Shown piece by piece: positions 34,396 through 47,700 of a stretch of 64,000 bases of DNA. Positions within the stretch are counted from its first letter, which is position 1, and each line of letters starts with the position of its first letter. The DNA comes from Chrysoperla carnea (taxonomy: Eukaryota; Arthropoda; Insecta; Neuroptera; Chrysopidae), in contig NC_058337.1 in the NCBI RefSeq assembly GCF_905475395.1, forward strand, positions 118,290,368 to 118,354,367. The letters run 5' to 3'. A program made the translations under genes and the position numbers. The notes beneath the pieces are model-generated. The model was not told the origin of the DNA. It saw only the letters and a program-made list of their open reading frames with translations, and did not search any database.

Positions 34396-36411
34396 TGTGT
34401 TTATTTTTTCATTACAAAACTTTTCCGCACAAATGGCGTAAAATTCAAATTTTGTGTTAATTTTGTACCACTCTTTACTTTAACCATTATTATCTTTGAT
34501 TGTGATTTAAACTTTGCTCGGATAAATAATATATTATGAATATTTTTGTGAAATCTCTTACGGTTGCATTCCGGTAGAAAGGTATAAACTTTTATGTATA
34601 TGATATTAAAAGGCAAAAGTTTAATAAACATATTTACTTATTTTGGTTCTTGAAGTTTTAAATCGATTTAACATTGCAGTTTATAAAGCTTTATCGTCAA
34701 TATCTAGCATATTTTACTTTTGTATTAACAAGTTTGATTTGATGTATCGAAAAATAAACGCCAATTTTTTAGACGCATCTATGTATTCGCTCCGTGCGTG
34801 AGTTTTTTTGGAGGCGTTTCAATGTTAACTATACACTACTTTAATTATAGAATTGTATGGATGCATATATAATTGTATGGATAGCATTTATGACTTACAT
34901 TGAAAATTTAATATTATTGTCTCGCAAATTTAAATAAATAATTATGATAATTTACATTTGGAAAATAATATTTGTGCAATTTGATTTCTTATTTTCACAA
35001 TTTTTAATGCATTTAGTTTTATTAATTAATAACAGCGTCCTTTAACGCCAAAATTTGTACTGGAAGCGCTTTCATCGATTTTATTATCCCTACCATGGCT
35101 ACGCACACAACGAATATCAAACACCTTTGATGCACAGACACATTATTAAAAATGTCGATGGGTTTATGATAAAGGATGATCCGAATTCAGTTTTCTAACT
35201 TTGTTTTAAAAAACAAAACACCGAAATGTAATTTTATCCATTTTTAATCAAATATTAAGTATATATTCCATTTAATATGAAAAATGATGTCAGTGAAATG
35301 GTCGCCTCTGGACTTTCTGAAGTAGTTTATTTGTTTGATGTAATTTTCTATGACTTTTCGCAAGTTTCGGGAGGCTTATATCGGCTATAAGTTGGTGAAT
35401 ATTAGCTTTTAGGTGCTCCATAGTTTCAGGTTTGTTTATATAGGCGCGAATCTAAAGAAAACCCCAAAAAGAATGGTGTATTCTTGCAGGCTGAACACAC
35501 ACTACGCTGGTATACACGCCATACCCTTCATTGCTTATAGTTTACTCGAATAGGATTAAATTTGCCATAATCTTCCCGTAAAAGTCTATACATAGTTCTT
35601 TCAGGGTTGTTATTTCGGTAACACAAGTGAAAAATTTGAACGATGAGTGTTAGTTTGAAATAGAATGTTTCAAACTAACATTTGACATTGGAAACAAGCG
35701 AAAATATACACAGAATTCTTACAAAATTACAAACATAGAAAACTGAAATTGGATCATAGATAGACAGATAGACTGAAACGTTTCATTTTATAAAATATAT
35801 AGATTAGCGATTTTAATCTTGCAATTTGTAACGAAATAAAAGTAAATATCAGAATATGTACTATACTGTGCAAACATTATTGACAATCATTTAAAATACC
35901 AATTCAAATGGATTTAAATTTTTAATTTCTTACTAGAAAGTTAATGTTCTCACCCGGAAAAATGAAATCGCAAATTTTGTCGTTACGATTTAAAGTGTAG
36001 AAAATGTTATTTGAAAATTGCGTTTATGCTTTCATGTGTCCGTTGCTAATTTTTTTGTCGATAACTCCTCAATAAACTATCGGCATTCGATTTGATTGAA
36101 CTTCTTTATACTGATGATGACACAGAGATAGGAAACACTAAATTTGAAATTCCTCGGTCAATATTAGTAGAATGGAAATTTTTAAATACGTATTTTTGGA
36201 CCATAAATCGTCTCTATTCCATACTAATAAGAAGACATTTTTGCTTCGTATTTTTTGATACAAAAAGGTAAATTTAGAGACCAAACTAGATATATGTAAA
36301 TAAACATATTAGGGATGATTTGATCCAAAACAGGATGTGATTAACCATTTAGCTTACGAAAAAAAAATAAAAGTTTTTTTTGGACAAATATTTGGTATAT
36401 TCTAGAAATGA
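34396..36411. other. Spacer before the long palindrome
   Basis: AT-rich, no gene or named element recognised on either strand. Confidence 0.35.
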
Positions 36412-36603
36412 ATATTACAAGAGGTATCGTTGCTCAATTTTCCTGCTTGCTGTGACCACTGTGCTGCTTGCTGCTTGCTAGCGTTGACAGATTTACTGCC
36501 CTAATACGTATTAGGGCAGTAAATCTGTCAACGCTAGCAAGCAGCAAGCAGCACAGTGGTCACAGCAAGCAGGAAAATTGAGCAACGATACCTCTTGTAA
36601 TAT
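36412..36603. repeat. Perfect 192-bp palindrome (96-bp arms, no loop)
   Basis: The axis lies between 36507 and 36508 in CTAATAC|GTATTAG. I checked the arms base by base and found no mismatch. The arms contain CTGCTTGCTGTGACCACTGT, a CTGCTTGCTGCTTGCTAGCG stretch and ACAGATTTACTGCCC, richer in G and C than the surroundings. A transcript would fold into a loopless 96-bp hairpin. It could be a recent inverted duplication, a foldback element, a hairpin-RNA source or an assembly artefact. Confidence 0.93.
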
Positions 36604-36687
36604 ACGTATTAGGGCAGTAAATCTGTCAACGCTAGCAAGCAGCAAGCAGCACAGTGGTCACAGCAAGCAGGAAAATTGAGCAACGAT
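36603..36687. repeat. Direct third copy of the palindrome arm
   Basis: 85 bases identical to the right arm of the palindrome, repeated directly after it, starting TACGTATTAGGGCAG and ending AGCAACGAT. The structure is thus inverted arm, arm, partial arm. Sequence diverges at the GTACAAC that follows. Confidence 0.93.
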
Positions 36688-37181
36688 GTACAACTACTAT
36701 TTAAATAACTATATTTTTTCTGTTTCTAATTTATCGCGTTCTCTCTCATAATTATTTTAATCATATAATTTAAAATCAGCAATTTTTGCAGCATTTTTTC
36801 ATACTTAATTCTAACAATCGTTCCGGAATAAATACAAATTTACCCGGTAATTATTCCTTTGGCTTCTAAAAGTCATATCCACCACTGCTGGTATAGTAGT
36901 GGGCATCAGCATTAGAGGTTGGGGTAATTGTAAAATACTCACAATTTCTAATTTAATCGTTATATAAGAAATTTAGGCCTAGGACCCGGCGTTGTATTTC
37001 ACGTCTTACTAGTTATAATGTTAGAACGGGTTGAAAACGGGGTAAAATTGATTAATATTGATTCAAAACGAAATAGAAATAAGAAGATTATTAAATAAAT
37101 AATTTTTTGCAAGAAATAGATATTTTGGTACTATTTTTTATAGTTCTATACCAAAATTACTTGGTCGAACAACTCGAACTC

Positions 37182-37538
37182 TAATAACTCCGGTTAGAAC
37201 AATTCGATACCAAAACAACTCCAGAATCACAGTAAACGAAATCAGATTCTCAAATAACCCGCAGATCCTTGCTAACTCGACCTCGTTGATCGTATATTCA
37301 ACCTGTGGAGCAGTTAGTGAACGCAATCCCAAGGTTATCGTAAGGGTCAAAAAACCCACATACCCGTGCTAACTCGATCCCATTAAAAGCAAGGGCAACT
37401 CTTGGATTCGTGAGTGAACGCAGTCACAGAATAAACGCGAGTTTTTTTTATCGGAGTTGTTTAGGCACCAAGTTGTTTTTGTGATCAGTTGTTATTGCCG
37501 GAATTGTAATGGTCAAATTGTTGTGACCAGAGTTATTA
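37182..37538. mobile_element. Possible TIR element with degenerate ends
   Basis: Left end TAATAACTCCGGTTAGAACA and, on the reverse strand at the right, TAATAACTCTGGTCACAACA, about 20 of 24 bases alike. Internal sequence contains repeated AACTCGA-type words. No transposase. Target-site duplication not evident. Confidence 0.35.
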
Positions 37539-38915
37539 AATTCCCATTTTTTGTCTGCTTTCGTATGCCTTAGTGACCAAAATCACCTAACATTTGAAAC
37601 TTTTCCCTTGAAGAAAACTTTATCCCTTAATTTTTGTGTACCCTGTTTTGTATCTGTTAGAGACGGAATTTTTTTAAAATTTTTTTTCTATCCTATAGGA
37701 AAAAAATTATTAAAATCGGTTTATAATTAGTGAACATATCGTGTAACACATACCTACACGCAAAAAATACAAACGAATTGATAACTTCCTTGTTTTTCGT
37801 CAATTATAAATTAAATTATACGACACGCAAAGGAACTAGTTATCCGTTGCCCGAGACCTTAGATATTGCAATTTTCCACCCTGATTTTTTGGGTGGGAGA
37901 CAAAATAAATATTCCATATTTATTCATTCATCTTCATTTAGCTAGCCGAGTAATTACAATTTTTTCAAGGTCCGTTGTACGAAAAGTCGTTAGGTATGAA
38001 AATTCTCATAGAAGAAAAATTAGTTGGGCATTTTTAACATTTCGGAAATGACTATCAAGTACCACGCCTGGCCGTAGACTAATTGTTGTTAGGATTTTTT
38101 TTTTGCAAAGCAATGTGTCAATGTGTGTAATGAAAAAGCTTCACCTACGTCGTCTATACGTTCTTCATTTCGATTCTGTCTTCTTTTTGTATTTAGTTAG
38201 TAACTTGACTACAATCATTATTGTATTTGTTATAAAAATCACAGTTGGAAAATTGGAAAAACAACTGAGTTCTGTATGTTACATTAACAAAACACATACT
38301 GTGCTGTTTATAATTTATTTTCCATTTTCAATCGAGACAAATCAATATTTTACAATCGATAAAAATTTATTTGGTTTGTCATTTTCTTCTTTTGATTAAA
38401 TACTGTGACTTAATTACCGGGAAGCGTAAAAGAATAGTAGCTATAGTAAGTAAGAAAAGCAAAAAACGTCAATTTCATTTTCGTGAATAGTTTGTGAAAG
38501 CAATTCTTAAAATAACTTCTAGCACGGTCTTTTCCAGTATCAAGGTTTGTCACTATGTTCCTAAATATCAGATATTTGTTCTCGAGCATTGGGAGGATTA
38601 TATCTCATATCTAAATTTCATCTCTAAATTGTGCTGGCTTTTCTGGCTGGCATAGTTTCTCTTTCAGTTTTTGCTTACAATTCAGTAGTGGCTTGGTTCT
38701 GAGTCGGTTTTATCTCTTTTTGTATGATTTCTTCGAGAACGCCTTTAAGTTATTTGATTGGTGGTTTCATTAATCATATAATCTCCACCATACACGGCCT
38801 TTTTCCGCATTTAGGTATCCGTTATCTATATCCGTGATAGGTATCCTTATTTTAACAGTATCCGTGTTAAATTCACAATTCGGTTAATAGTGATAAAAAT
38901 GATTCCAAATTTGTT

Positions 38916-39185
38916 ACTCAGGAATTTTGGGGGTCGCTGAACAAGAATGTCGTGACAGAATTGGTATCCGAGGTACTTGGTGCCCAGGGTGATGGCTATC
39001 CTCGTTGTTTTCTGTTGTTTTCGGGAAATTCGTTATGTATCAGTCCAAAGTCGTTACTCGGGGGTTTTGGTGTCGCTGAACACGAACATCGCGACAGAAT
39101 CAGTCTCCGAGTTATCTGGTGCAAATTTTTTCGAGACATTCGTGTTCAAATTCCCAAAAACCCCCGGGTAACGAGTTTGCATATT
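38916..39185. repeat. Tandem duplication, ~136-bp unit, two copies
   Basis: GTTACTCAGGAATTTTGGGG at 38916 and GTTACTCGGGGGTTTTGGTG at 39052 begin two units that share GTCGCTGAACA, CGACAGAAT and CCGAG..A.CTGGTGC blocks. The far end (CCCCCGGGTAACGAGTTTGC) is the reverse complement of the unit start, so the array ends in an inverted half. Frames over it are incidental. Confidence 0.7.
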
Positions 39186-41395
39186 TTTAATTTCTTATAA
39201 ATCAATTTAGGTCACAAAGTTTCCTGAAGTTCTAACGAATCGAATGCACAAAAGCGCATTCAAATCCGTCTTACTGTTCAAATTTTCCGAGCTTTAGCCA
39301 TTTTTAGTGTTTCGTTTCCGCGACTAATATTTTAAATAAAGACTTTTCGTTGTAAAATTGATATCACACTGCATCTTTCTCTTGGCAATCTATGGCTACA
39401 TTATATTCTTCTCAAGTATAACATGTGAAATCTACTCGGACCATTAATTTACGTACTACAAAAATAATTTAATTTCCCTAACACTTCATAAATTATAAAT
39501 AAAATTACATAATATGTATCTATTATTGTTTTTCACAGTTTTTCACACAATGATATAATCATTTTTCTTTTGAATTTATACATTTTATATACATGTCATA
39601 TAATTTAAAACAATAAAGTAGGTATATTCAAAAGAGATAAAAATGAGGGAGTGCAGAAGGGAGAAATTTTATCGGGTTTTTTTATTTTTAGTTTTTTTTA
39701 TTTAAATATTTTATGAAATAGGCTTTTAAAAATTTAATCATATATTCTTTTGTACCTACTCATTGTATTGCATCTTTTACTCTTGTGCATGATGAGTATC
39801 ATATCATACTTTTAAGTGTCTTTTCTTTTATTATATGAATATAATACTTTTCGTCCTTGTAACGATCAATTCACACGATAATCTTATAATCGTTTCGAAC
39901 AATTTTTCTTTCAAAAATACTGTCAAAGTCAAGTTACTCGAATTACAAACTCGAATTTTTTGCAATCGGAGGTTGAAAATTAGAAAATCTATAAATAAGA
40001 AGATTAAATTTATGTAGCGTAGCAAGAAAAGTTCAAAAAATGTGGATAATTAAAAAAATTGTTCATTTTTCTAATATAATATACAACATTATAACTTTTG
40101 TTTGAAACTTTTTTTCATAGACCAGGATCTCTTTTAGTAGCATCCCATATTCAAAGACACAATTTTCTATGATTGTTCAATGTACTTGGCAGATAAAATC
40201 AAAGTCTTAATTTATTTTAAATAAAATATCCATCATATTATTATTCAAAGTATTAACAAAAAAGCCAAGAAGTGTCGTGGGACACCCGGTAGGAACTATA
40301 TTCCTTTCGTAATTTGGTACATTATAAATGTAGCGCTTATTATTTTTATTTACTAGATATTTTTCTGAGAATTTAAGAAGTCAAATACTTGTTTGATTCT
40401 TTAAATAATTTAATTTTATAGCTACTTTTACTTTTTACTGTATGAAATAATTGTAGTACTTATTAGTTTAAAACCGACATACTTCTGATTTAGTAGTCAA
40501 CCCAATATGTGACGAACATTACGTTTGGTTTGATTTGATAAAAATTGCATTGTACTACTTTTTAATTATCTCTGTTTTCTTTAACTTCATATAACTTTCA
40601 CAACTCAATTTTTTAAAATGGTAAAACATAAAATTTTTTCAAAATTAATGGCGACCTGAATCGATTGAAAAAGTTTTAGTTTTCTAGGTAATCTAGTTGT
40701 CTGTTTTGGATGTCTGTTGCAGTTTTTTTGGTTTTAACTCCCAATCAGTGAACAAATATCGTGCGATAAGGAACATAGTTCCAAAAATTATATGTAATGG
40801 TGATCTATTTTTATAAATTACCAACCACGATACCGTGTGAATAGATACTGCAGTTTTAAAAAATATATGCTCTTAAAACAAGTCTTTAAATTGACAAGTT
40901 TAATGTTTTAGAAAAATGTTCTGCATTGAAATATTATCTTTCTTATTATATTATTTGTCTTTACAATTTTTATATAAAACTCTATGCTTCAAATAAGTAT
41001 ATATACTAAAAGCTTCAGGGTAGAGTTCGCGAAATACGTACTGCATAAGTTTATGAATTTTAGATCTGCATTACACATTTTAAGAATGTTCCCAGGGAAG
41101 GACCCAAAAAGTACATTTTCTTAGGATTATCTTTAAATCGTGTATATGGATTCTCATTAATATCCTTTATAAGTAGGTAAATTTTTGAATACCCTTTACG
41201 GTGCTAAAATTATAGATTTAAGCTGTTAAAGTTTGTATTTTTAACATACAAATCCTTTTATTTTAGTGTTTCTAAAGGGAGGGTTTATTGTGTCACAAGG
41301 GAAACTTTCTTAGGATTAATTTGGAAAACTCGTATTCATTAGTTAAGAACATGACAAATATTTTTCTATAAAGAAAATTATTACATGAAGAACTT
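39186..41395. other. Spacer, no gene recognised
   Basis: AT-rich. A weak duplication (CTTAGGATTA...CGTATTCATTAGTT-like) links about 41110-41160 with 41300-41345. Short frames on both strands near 39830-40025 mirror each other and are not supported as genes. Confidence 0.35.
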
Positions 41396-41602
41396 ATTAT
41401 ACCATGTATATGAAATATACCAAGGTATACTAAGTTTAGTCCCAAGTTTGTAACGCTTAAAAATGTTGATACTATGAACAAAATTTTGGTATAGGTGTTC
41501 TTAATTACACATAATTAGTCAATTTCCGATTGTCTGCCTGTCTGTCGTCTGTCGTCTGTCTGTCATCGCGATTACTCAAAAACGAGAACAGATATCAAGC
41601 TT
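41396..41602 (+). repeat. Family A dispersed repeat, copy A8 (left third)
   Basis: From TTATACCATGTATATGAAAT through GTAACGCTTAAAAATGTTGA, a CTGTCTGTCGTCTGTC run and AAAACGAGA...GATATCAAGC, then abrupt loss of similarity. Confidence 0.8.
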
Positions 41603-42123
41603 TTTTCTATTCTGTCACACATAAATAATTTGTGTTATAAATCTTGACTTGCTGGAATAGACAAGAGAACAACTTGCTGGAATAGGCAGTTACGAAATTT
41701 AAACCCACAAAAATTCATTCACCTTGAAAAAACGAAATTTCAAAATAAGTTTCCATGGTTAAAATGAAAGCCTTGATCCAAAAATCAGTTCATGCAACAA
41801 TTTTAAGAGGTCAAATACCTTCGTATTCGTTGTGTATATCCTATCATAATGCAATGTATTTGATGGTCGGTATATATATGAAAATAGTTTCAACGTCATA
41901 CTTTAAAAATGTGCTGTTTTAGAAAAAAAAAATGTCATTTTCGTGATTGGTATATTCAATTTGATTAAAAACAGCTTTTTATCATGAAAAATAGCTAAAA
42001 GCTCTTTTTGGTTAGCTTGTGAAGATTGATTTCCGTTGTTTTCGGTTTTCGTTAAATAGTTGACCAAAAGCTAAAAATAATAAATTTGCTAAGCTTTGTT
42101 AAAAGTGACCCTAATTTTACCAT

Positions 42124-42605
42124 AAACAAGTGAAAATATACAATTGACTGAGTTAATTGTTAAAATACCACGTATAGACAGTGTTGATCAACAAACGATT
42201 GCGCCATGTAAGTAAAGAAAGATAGTCACTCTTAGATGGTCACAGTCATGTATATTTATCATACTATATAATGCTCTAACCTTATTTGCGCCTTCACGGA
42301 TAAAAAGTGATGTTTACGAAAAAATATTTCATATAAAAGCTACGGTATAAATGGTTACAAGACCTTGACCTACGTTACTCATTTGCGAACTTCATTTTGT
42401 ACGTCCTGAGCACACTATTTCAGCCTGATATCTCTTTTCGTTTTTAAATTATCGTGATCACAGACAGATATTCAGGCGGACAACCGGAAATGGATTTTTT
42501 GAACACCTATCCCAAAATTTGTTCGTAGCATCAATATTTTTAAGCGTTACAAACTTGGGACTAAACTTATTATACCTTGTTATATTTCATATATACATGG
42601 TATAA
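42124..42605 (-). repeat. Family A dispersed repeat, copy A9
   Basis: Minus-strand copy with both ends (CAATTGACTGAGTTAATTGT and CATATATACATGGTAT) but a shortened middle. It contains the GCGCCTTCACGGATAAAAAG and GATATCTCTTTTCG blocks. Confidence 0.82.
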
Positions 42606-43280
42606 AAAGTCAATTCTAACGCATGGCCTATAAAATATAAGTTCGGTACATGTTCGCTAAACCTTAAAAAAAATTCGTGAAGAAGCAAAGTAAAATTTAT
42701 TTATTTAATCGGTTTTCTTTAAGAATAAAATATTGTGTAAGGTGAAACCTTATAAATGTAAGCTCTTTGTAAAAACATGCTTTCAGCTCAAGGTTACTAT
42801 GAAAAAAAAATTTAATACTGATGATTAATCAAAAGATTTTCAAATCTGTTTGAATTAAAATCGCCATTTAAGTTCTTTAATTAGCTTTGAAATAATTTCT
42901 AAATAGATTTTTTTCTCTGCTATAAAAAGCTTTCTGTATTTCGACGTTAAATTACTATTCTCGTATTTCGCTTATTAATAGACTTCGCAAGATATGCTTT
43001 AAACTTTGAAAAACGGATGTACAAAGAATTCGTAAATTATCGAAGGTCGATAAATCGAATGTATCTAATCTAGTTAGATGCATGTTCATTATATAGTTGC
43101 CCACGAAGAAACGATCAAACTAAAAGGACATATTTCTTGATTAATTTTAAGGTAAATTTAAGGTGATTGGATGCAGAGTTTCTGAGATATCGCAATATTT
43201 GGATCGATTTTAGTCCGTATCTCAAAAACCATTCGACCAGTCAGCAAATGCACCCGATTTTTGCACAAAATTACCTTATA

Positions 43281-43602
43281 CAGTAGAACCTCGATAAGTT
43301 AAAGTCCAAGGGAAACACAAAATATTTTAAGTTATAGAGGTTTTAAGTTATTAAGGGTCTATGTTAGGTAAAGGTTAATATAGAGGTATGTACATGTTTC
43401 TATGTACCCTAGTTAATATACAGGTATGTATATGTTTCTATGTAGTTACTGAGGGCCTATACAGAGATTATTTATTTAAGCTATAGAGGTTGCGTATTTT
43501 AAGTTATAGAGGTTTTGGGCTCTGATGGGAAGGGAACATAGTATTTTTTGAAGTAACAGAGGTTTTTATGTTACCGAGGTTTAAGTTATCGAGATTCTAC
43601 TG
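43281..43602. mobile_element. Pogo/Tigger-type MITE with TA target site
   Basis: 322 bp with ~23-bp inverted ends: CAGTAGAACCTCGATAAG at the left and, on the reverse strand, CAGTAGAATCTCGATAAC at the right, flanked by TA on both sides (43279-43280 and 43603-43604). CAGT ends with TCGATAA and a TA duplication are typical of pogo-clade Tc1/mariner MITEs. Internal TTAAGTTATAGAGGTTTT motifs repeat the end sequence several times. Confidence 0.82.
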
Positions 43603-44390
43603 TATACTGAGTTTTATCGAAATTGGAGATAAAAAAAATTCTCGATTTTTTTGCAATTTTTTTAAGGGGTACCCCTTTGAAAAAATCGACAAAAATGCAA
43701 AAAAAATTTTGTTGTTGGAATTGGATGAAACTCGGTGAATGGGGCAATTTTGATGCAAAAAGTATAAAAATCAGGTTACTTTAATGATTGGACCTATATA
43801 AAGTTACAATGTCAGCGAGTATCATGGGCAAAACTTCATTTTCAAAAAATTCCTATCCCCTAGGCAACTCCTATTTCCATTACCATCTCTGTATGGTTAA
43901 TATCATCCTCAATATTCTCGAAACATTCTATATCAAATGTATTATTCATAAGATAAAACCGACCTTAAATATGTAGTAATCATAAACCACATCAAAGAGA
44001 CCTATCTACAGAATAACGAATGTATCTACAAGCGGGCAACAAAATATTGAGGGGTGTAATATATATTAGAAGGTGTAGTACCTAGAATCAAAATTACTTC
44101 GAAATAATACAATATCACAATGTCAATTGTCAAAAATTTTAATGTTAAATAATAAACCTGTATGGTAAATCATGTTGAAATTCAACAAAAATTCGTATTT
44201 AGTGCTCTTTAATACTCCAAGATATTTTTTACTATAAGTGAACAGTGCCAATTTTGCATATACAAACCATTTCCGGTAAAATTAAACAAAGACAACCATA
44301 TTTTAATATAAAATTATATCTCTTAAACGGTACGGTAAAAAACTCTCTTAACGTAGTGAGGGATTTATGATCTTTTGAATTTTAATAAAA

Positions 44391-44717
44391 ACAAGTTAAA
44401 ATAAACAATTGACTGAGTAAATTGTTGAAATATCATGTATAGACATTGATGATTACGCAAACGTTTTTTTTTTACGTCATGTAATTAAAGAAAGATAGTC
44501 ACTTTTAGTGGTTTAGTCACTGTGGGGTCACACATACATAACTGATATCGATCGTGTCCAAAGATAGACAGACAGACAACCGAAAATAGACTTATTAAGT
44601 GATTTTATGAACACCTATACCAAAAGTTTTTTCGTAGCATCAATATTTTTAAGCGTTACAAACTTGGAACTAAACTTAGTATACCTTGATATATTTCATA
44701 TATAAATGGTATATAAA
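44391..44717 (-). repeat. Family A dispersed repeat, copy A10 (internally deleted)
   Basis: Minus-strand copy with both terminal hairpin regions and the GATTACGCAAACG, GTCACACATACATAACTGAT and ATCAATATTTTTAAGCGTTA blocks; the central third is missing. Confidence 0.8.
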
Positions 44718-47700
44718 GTAGTTAACTGTGATCCTGCTATACTACCTTAATATCAATATATGCCAAGGAACACAAAATGACACAAGATACATTTGACTCC
44801 AGGTACTACACCTTACCCTAGGAACAAAATATCTGATCAATGACATTTAATTCCATAAATTCAATGTATGCCTGAAGTTCGTACGATATTAAAAAAAACC
44901 ATGCTCATACATTAAATAGGTCAAGGGCAGGTCATATGAATGGAGTTGTAAAGTAAATATGGGGCACGCTCAGCTCTATAATATAGAATGTGAGTTTAAA
45001 TGCCATCAGTAACAGATAACGACTTCGTGAACACTTAGACTATATAGTATACATAACCTATATAATAATAATATATCCGTTCTTATCCCGATATCTATCC
45101 TTGTTCAATCTCTGGGAATGTTTTTATAAATAGAAATGTGATAGTATCACATAAAACAGGATACAGGCATACATTCTCATACAATTCCTCTTTCGTATCA
45201 GTGAACATTGTGTATATTAAATTCAAAGATGTTTGTTAAACCTGGATAATTAACAATTGAACTCTCACTAAGGAATGTTGTTGAGAAAAACTTTAGTATC
45301 AAGTTTAGCGGAATCAACCGTTTATTTTATTTTGTTGAAAACGCAGTGGTTTTTACATTTAAGCGCGGCAAAGTGGATGGATATGAAGCTAGGAGCCATA
45401 TAAAAATGGAACTGTCTGGCATAACATATCAGCTACAACTCTTTCAGTTATCGATAAGAACTTAGCTCAAAAATTTGAGTCAAGATCATGTCGCTTATAT
45501 TAGGACTACTAATGATACGCATCTGCGATACACTTTTTCCGTTTGAAATAAGCGATTGAAGAAAATAAATACATCCATGATTATATGAATTTTATCAAGT
45601 ATATACCTATTCAAAGGTATAAACCAAACATTACGAATGATACTTTACCTACTTTATTTATTTGATATATAAATAGTTTTGGTTTTCATCTCAAATAAAT
45701 AGGAGTTTTTTTAGTCAATGGAGATGAAAAATATTTTTAAATCAAATGTTTTGTTGCTGTTTCATGTAAATGTTACTTTATACGGAACCTGTGTAAACAT
45801 AGTCAAACATAATAATGGACTATGTTTATACATGGTATATTTTTAAATGTTTGATTGGATCAGAGATATTTGCACTATGTGCTAGATTGCTACCTTATTC
45901 TTCTACACTATTATCTTAAGCTCTTTAAACTTCCTCTCCGCCTTGCGCTTTGTGGTTTCCAAATCTAGCTGATGTTAGGCAATATAGCATGTGTGTTTCT
46001 ACCATCTAGGCATATACATATCTGTAGTATGACAGAATACATCCGTTTAGTAATGCATCTAAGCGAGAGGTATTATATATATGAGTTGTAAGACTACAGA
46101 TACGATACGACAGATCTTCTGTTGTATGCATGCAGAGAGTAGGAGTTTTGTTGCATACTTACTAGTTATCGGTAACTAAAAAACTACCACTCTCCAAGCG
46201 TCTTCCAACTAATGTTCAATACATGTATATAATACCTCTCGCTTAGATGCATTACTAAATGGATGTATTCTGTCATACTACAGATATGTATATGCCTAGA
46301 TGGTAGAAACACACATGGTATATATAATTTATTTCTGCTTTGTATCATCTGTTTTCTACCACAATTCCTCATAGAAATCCTCATTCAGACAACTGATAAT
46401 GAATATAAATCAAACCATTCTAGTCAAACTAATTTAGTGGCATCTCAAAGTTGGTAGTAGTTCAACAAATGCAGTTCCCAATTAATTTATAACTTCTGCC
46501 ATTCTTCCTAAATTCTAACCTATTCTATCTCTTAATCTAGGAGGAAGTTAGGTTTTTTTTAGCGAAAATGAATGCAGCCCAATAAATTTGTCATTACTAG
46601 ATGAATAATATCTAAATATTGTTAGAAATCTGACATTAGTTGGTTAAGTATCAGAATATTTAGTTAGAAGTCCAAATTTCGTGTTTCGATCGATTTATGC
46701 GTGTGAAAAAAAAATATGATAATTTAATGGTCTTGCAAGCTTCAAAGTACAGCTAGTGCTTAATAAATTAACGTTAATGTAGATTTCAGTACCAAAGAAA
46801 ACTAATTTTAATACAAAAAATGTTGAGCGAGGTTAGAAGAGGAGATTGGGTTTCATCTTGAAAATCTATAAATTCTTTTATATTTTTCATCTTTCATACC
46901 TCGAATGGTACAACGTTTCTAGGTATCGTTCGGTTGAATTCTATATACATTATACAACATGTGCTAGTATAATAAACCATTATTTATGCAAGTCATAAAA
47001 ACAAAATATATGGATATATTCAGGCCAATCTCAAGACATTTCTATTATATTTTTATTACAATCGGTTGGCAGGTAACCCAAGTCGTACTCATGGCTATAA
47101 CTTTTTTTCTGCTGATACATTACGTTTGTACTAGATGTACTAAAATTATTCGACTGGATATTTTCTTTCTTAGATTTTTGCCGAAAAAAAATTTGTATGT
47201 TCTCCCTCCATAGTAGATTTTCAATATTTTCATGTTAGAAATGTACTGTTTTCTAAGCATATCTAAGGTTTATATGTGGCTATTGGCCTCTGTTCATAGA
47301 ACTGAGGAATTCAAAAGTCATTCAAAACTTATCCAATTTATAGCTTCGTATTACTGACCCTCAAAGCCCTCACTTAAAAGACTGATGTCCATACCATTGT
47401 CGTAAATTAAATCTCCATTTGCCTCTCTTAAAAACTTTATTATTTTACTGATATTCATTTTAACCAACTTTTCCATTTTAAAAACTTTCGACCTAACATT
47501 TCAGAGTATCGACATAACATACGATCACTATTTTCCCTACTTGAAAAGTGAGAGTGATCAGAATTGGTTCTCTCTATGATTTAAAAGTTGAACCTTATGA
47601 GCTTTGTCACTATCCGCTAATATCTGCCATATATCCTCTTACTTTTCTGTATAATTTCGTCGATATCGCCAAACAGTCTTTTGCCATGCCTAACATTGCC

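Noticed and set aside
46184-46457. Opposed short frames near 46.3 kb
   Set aside because: Mirror products of the inverted repeat arms, not genes.
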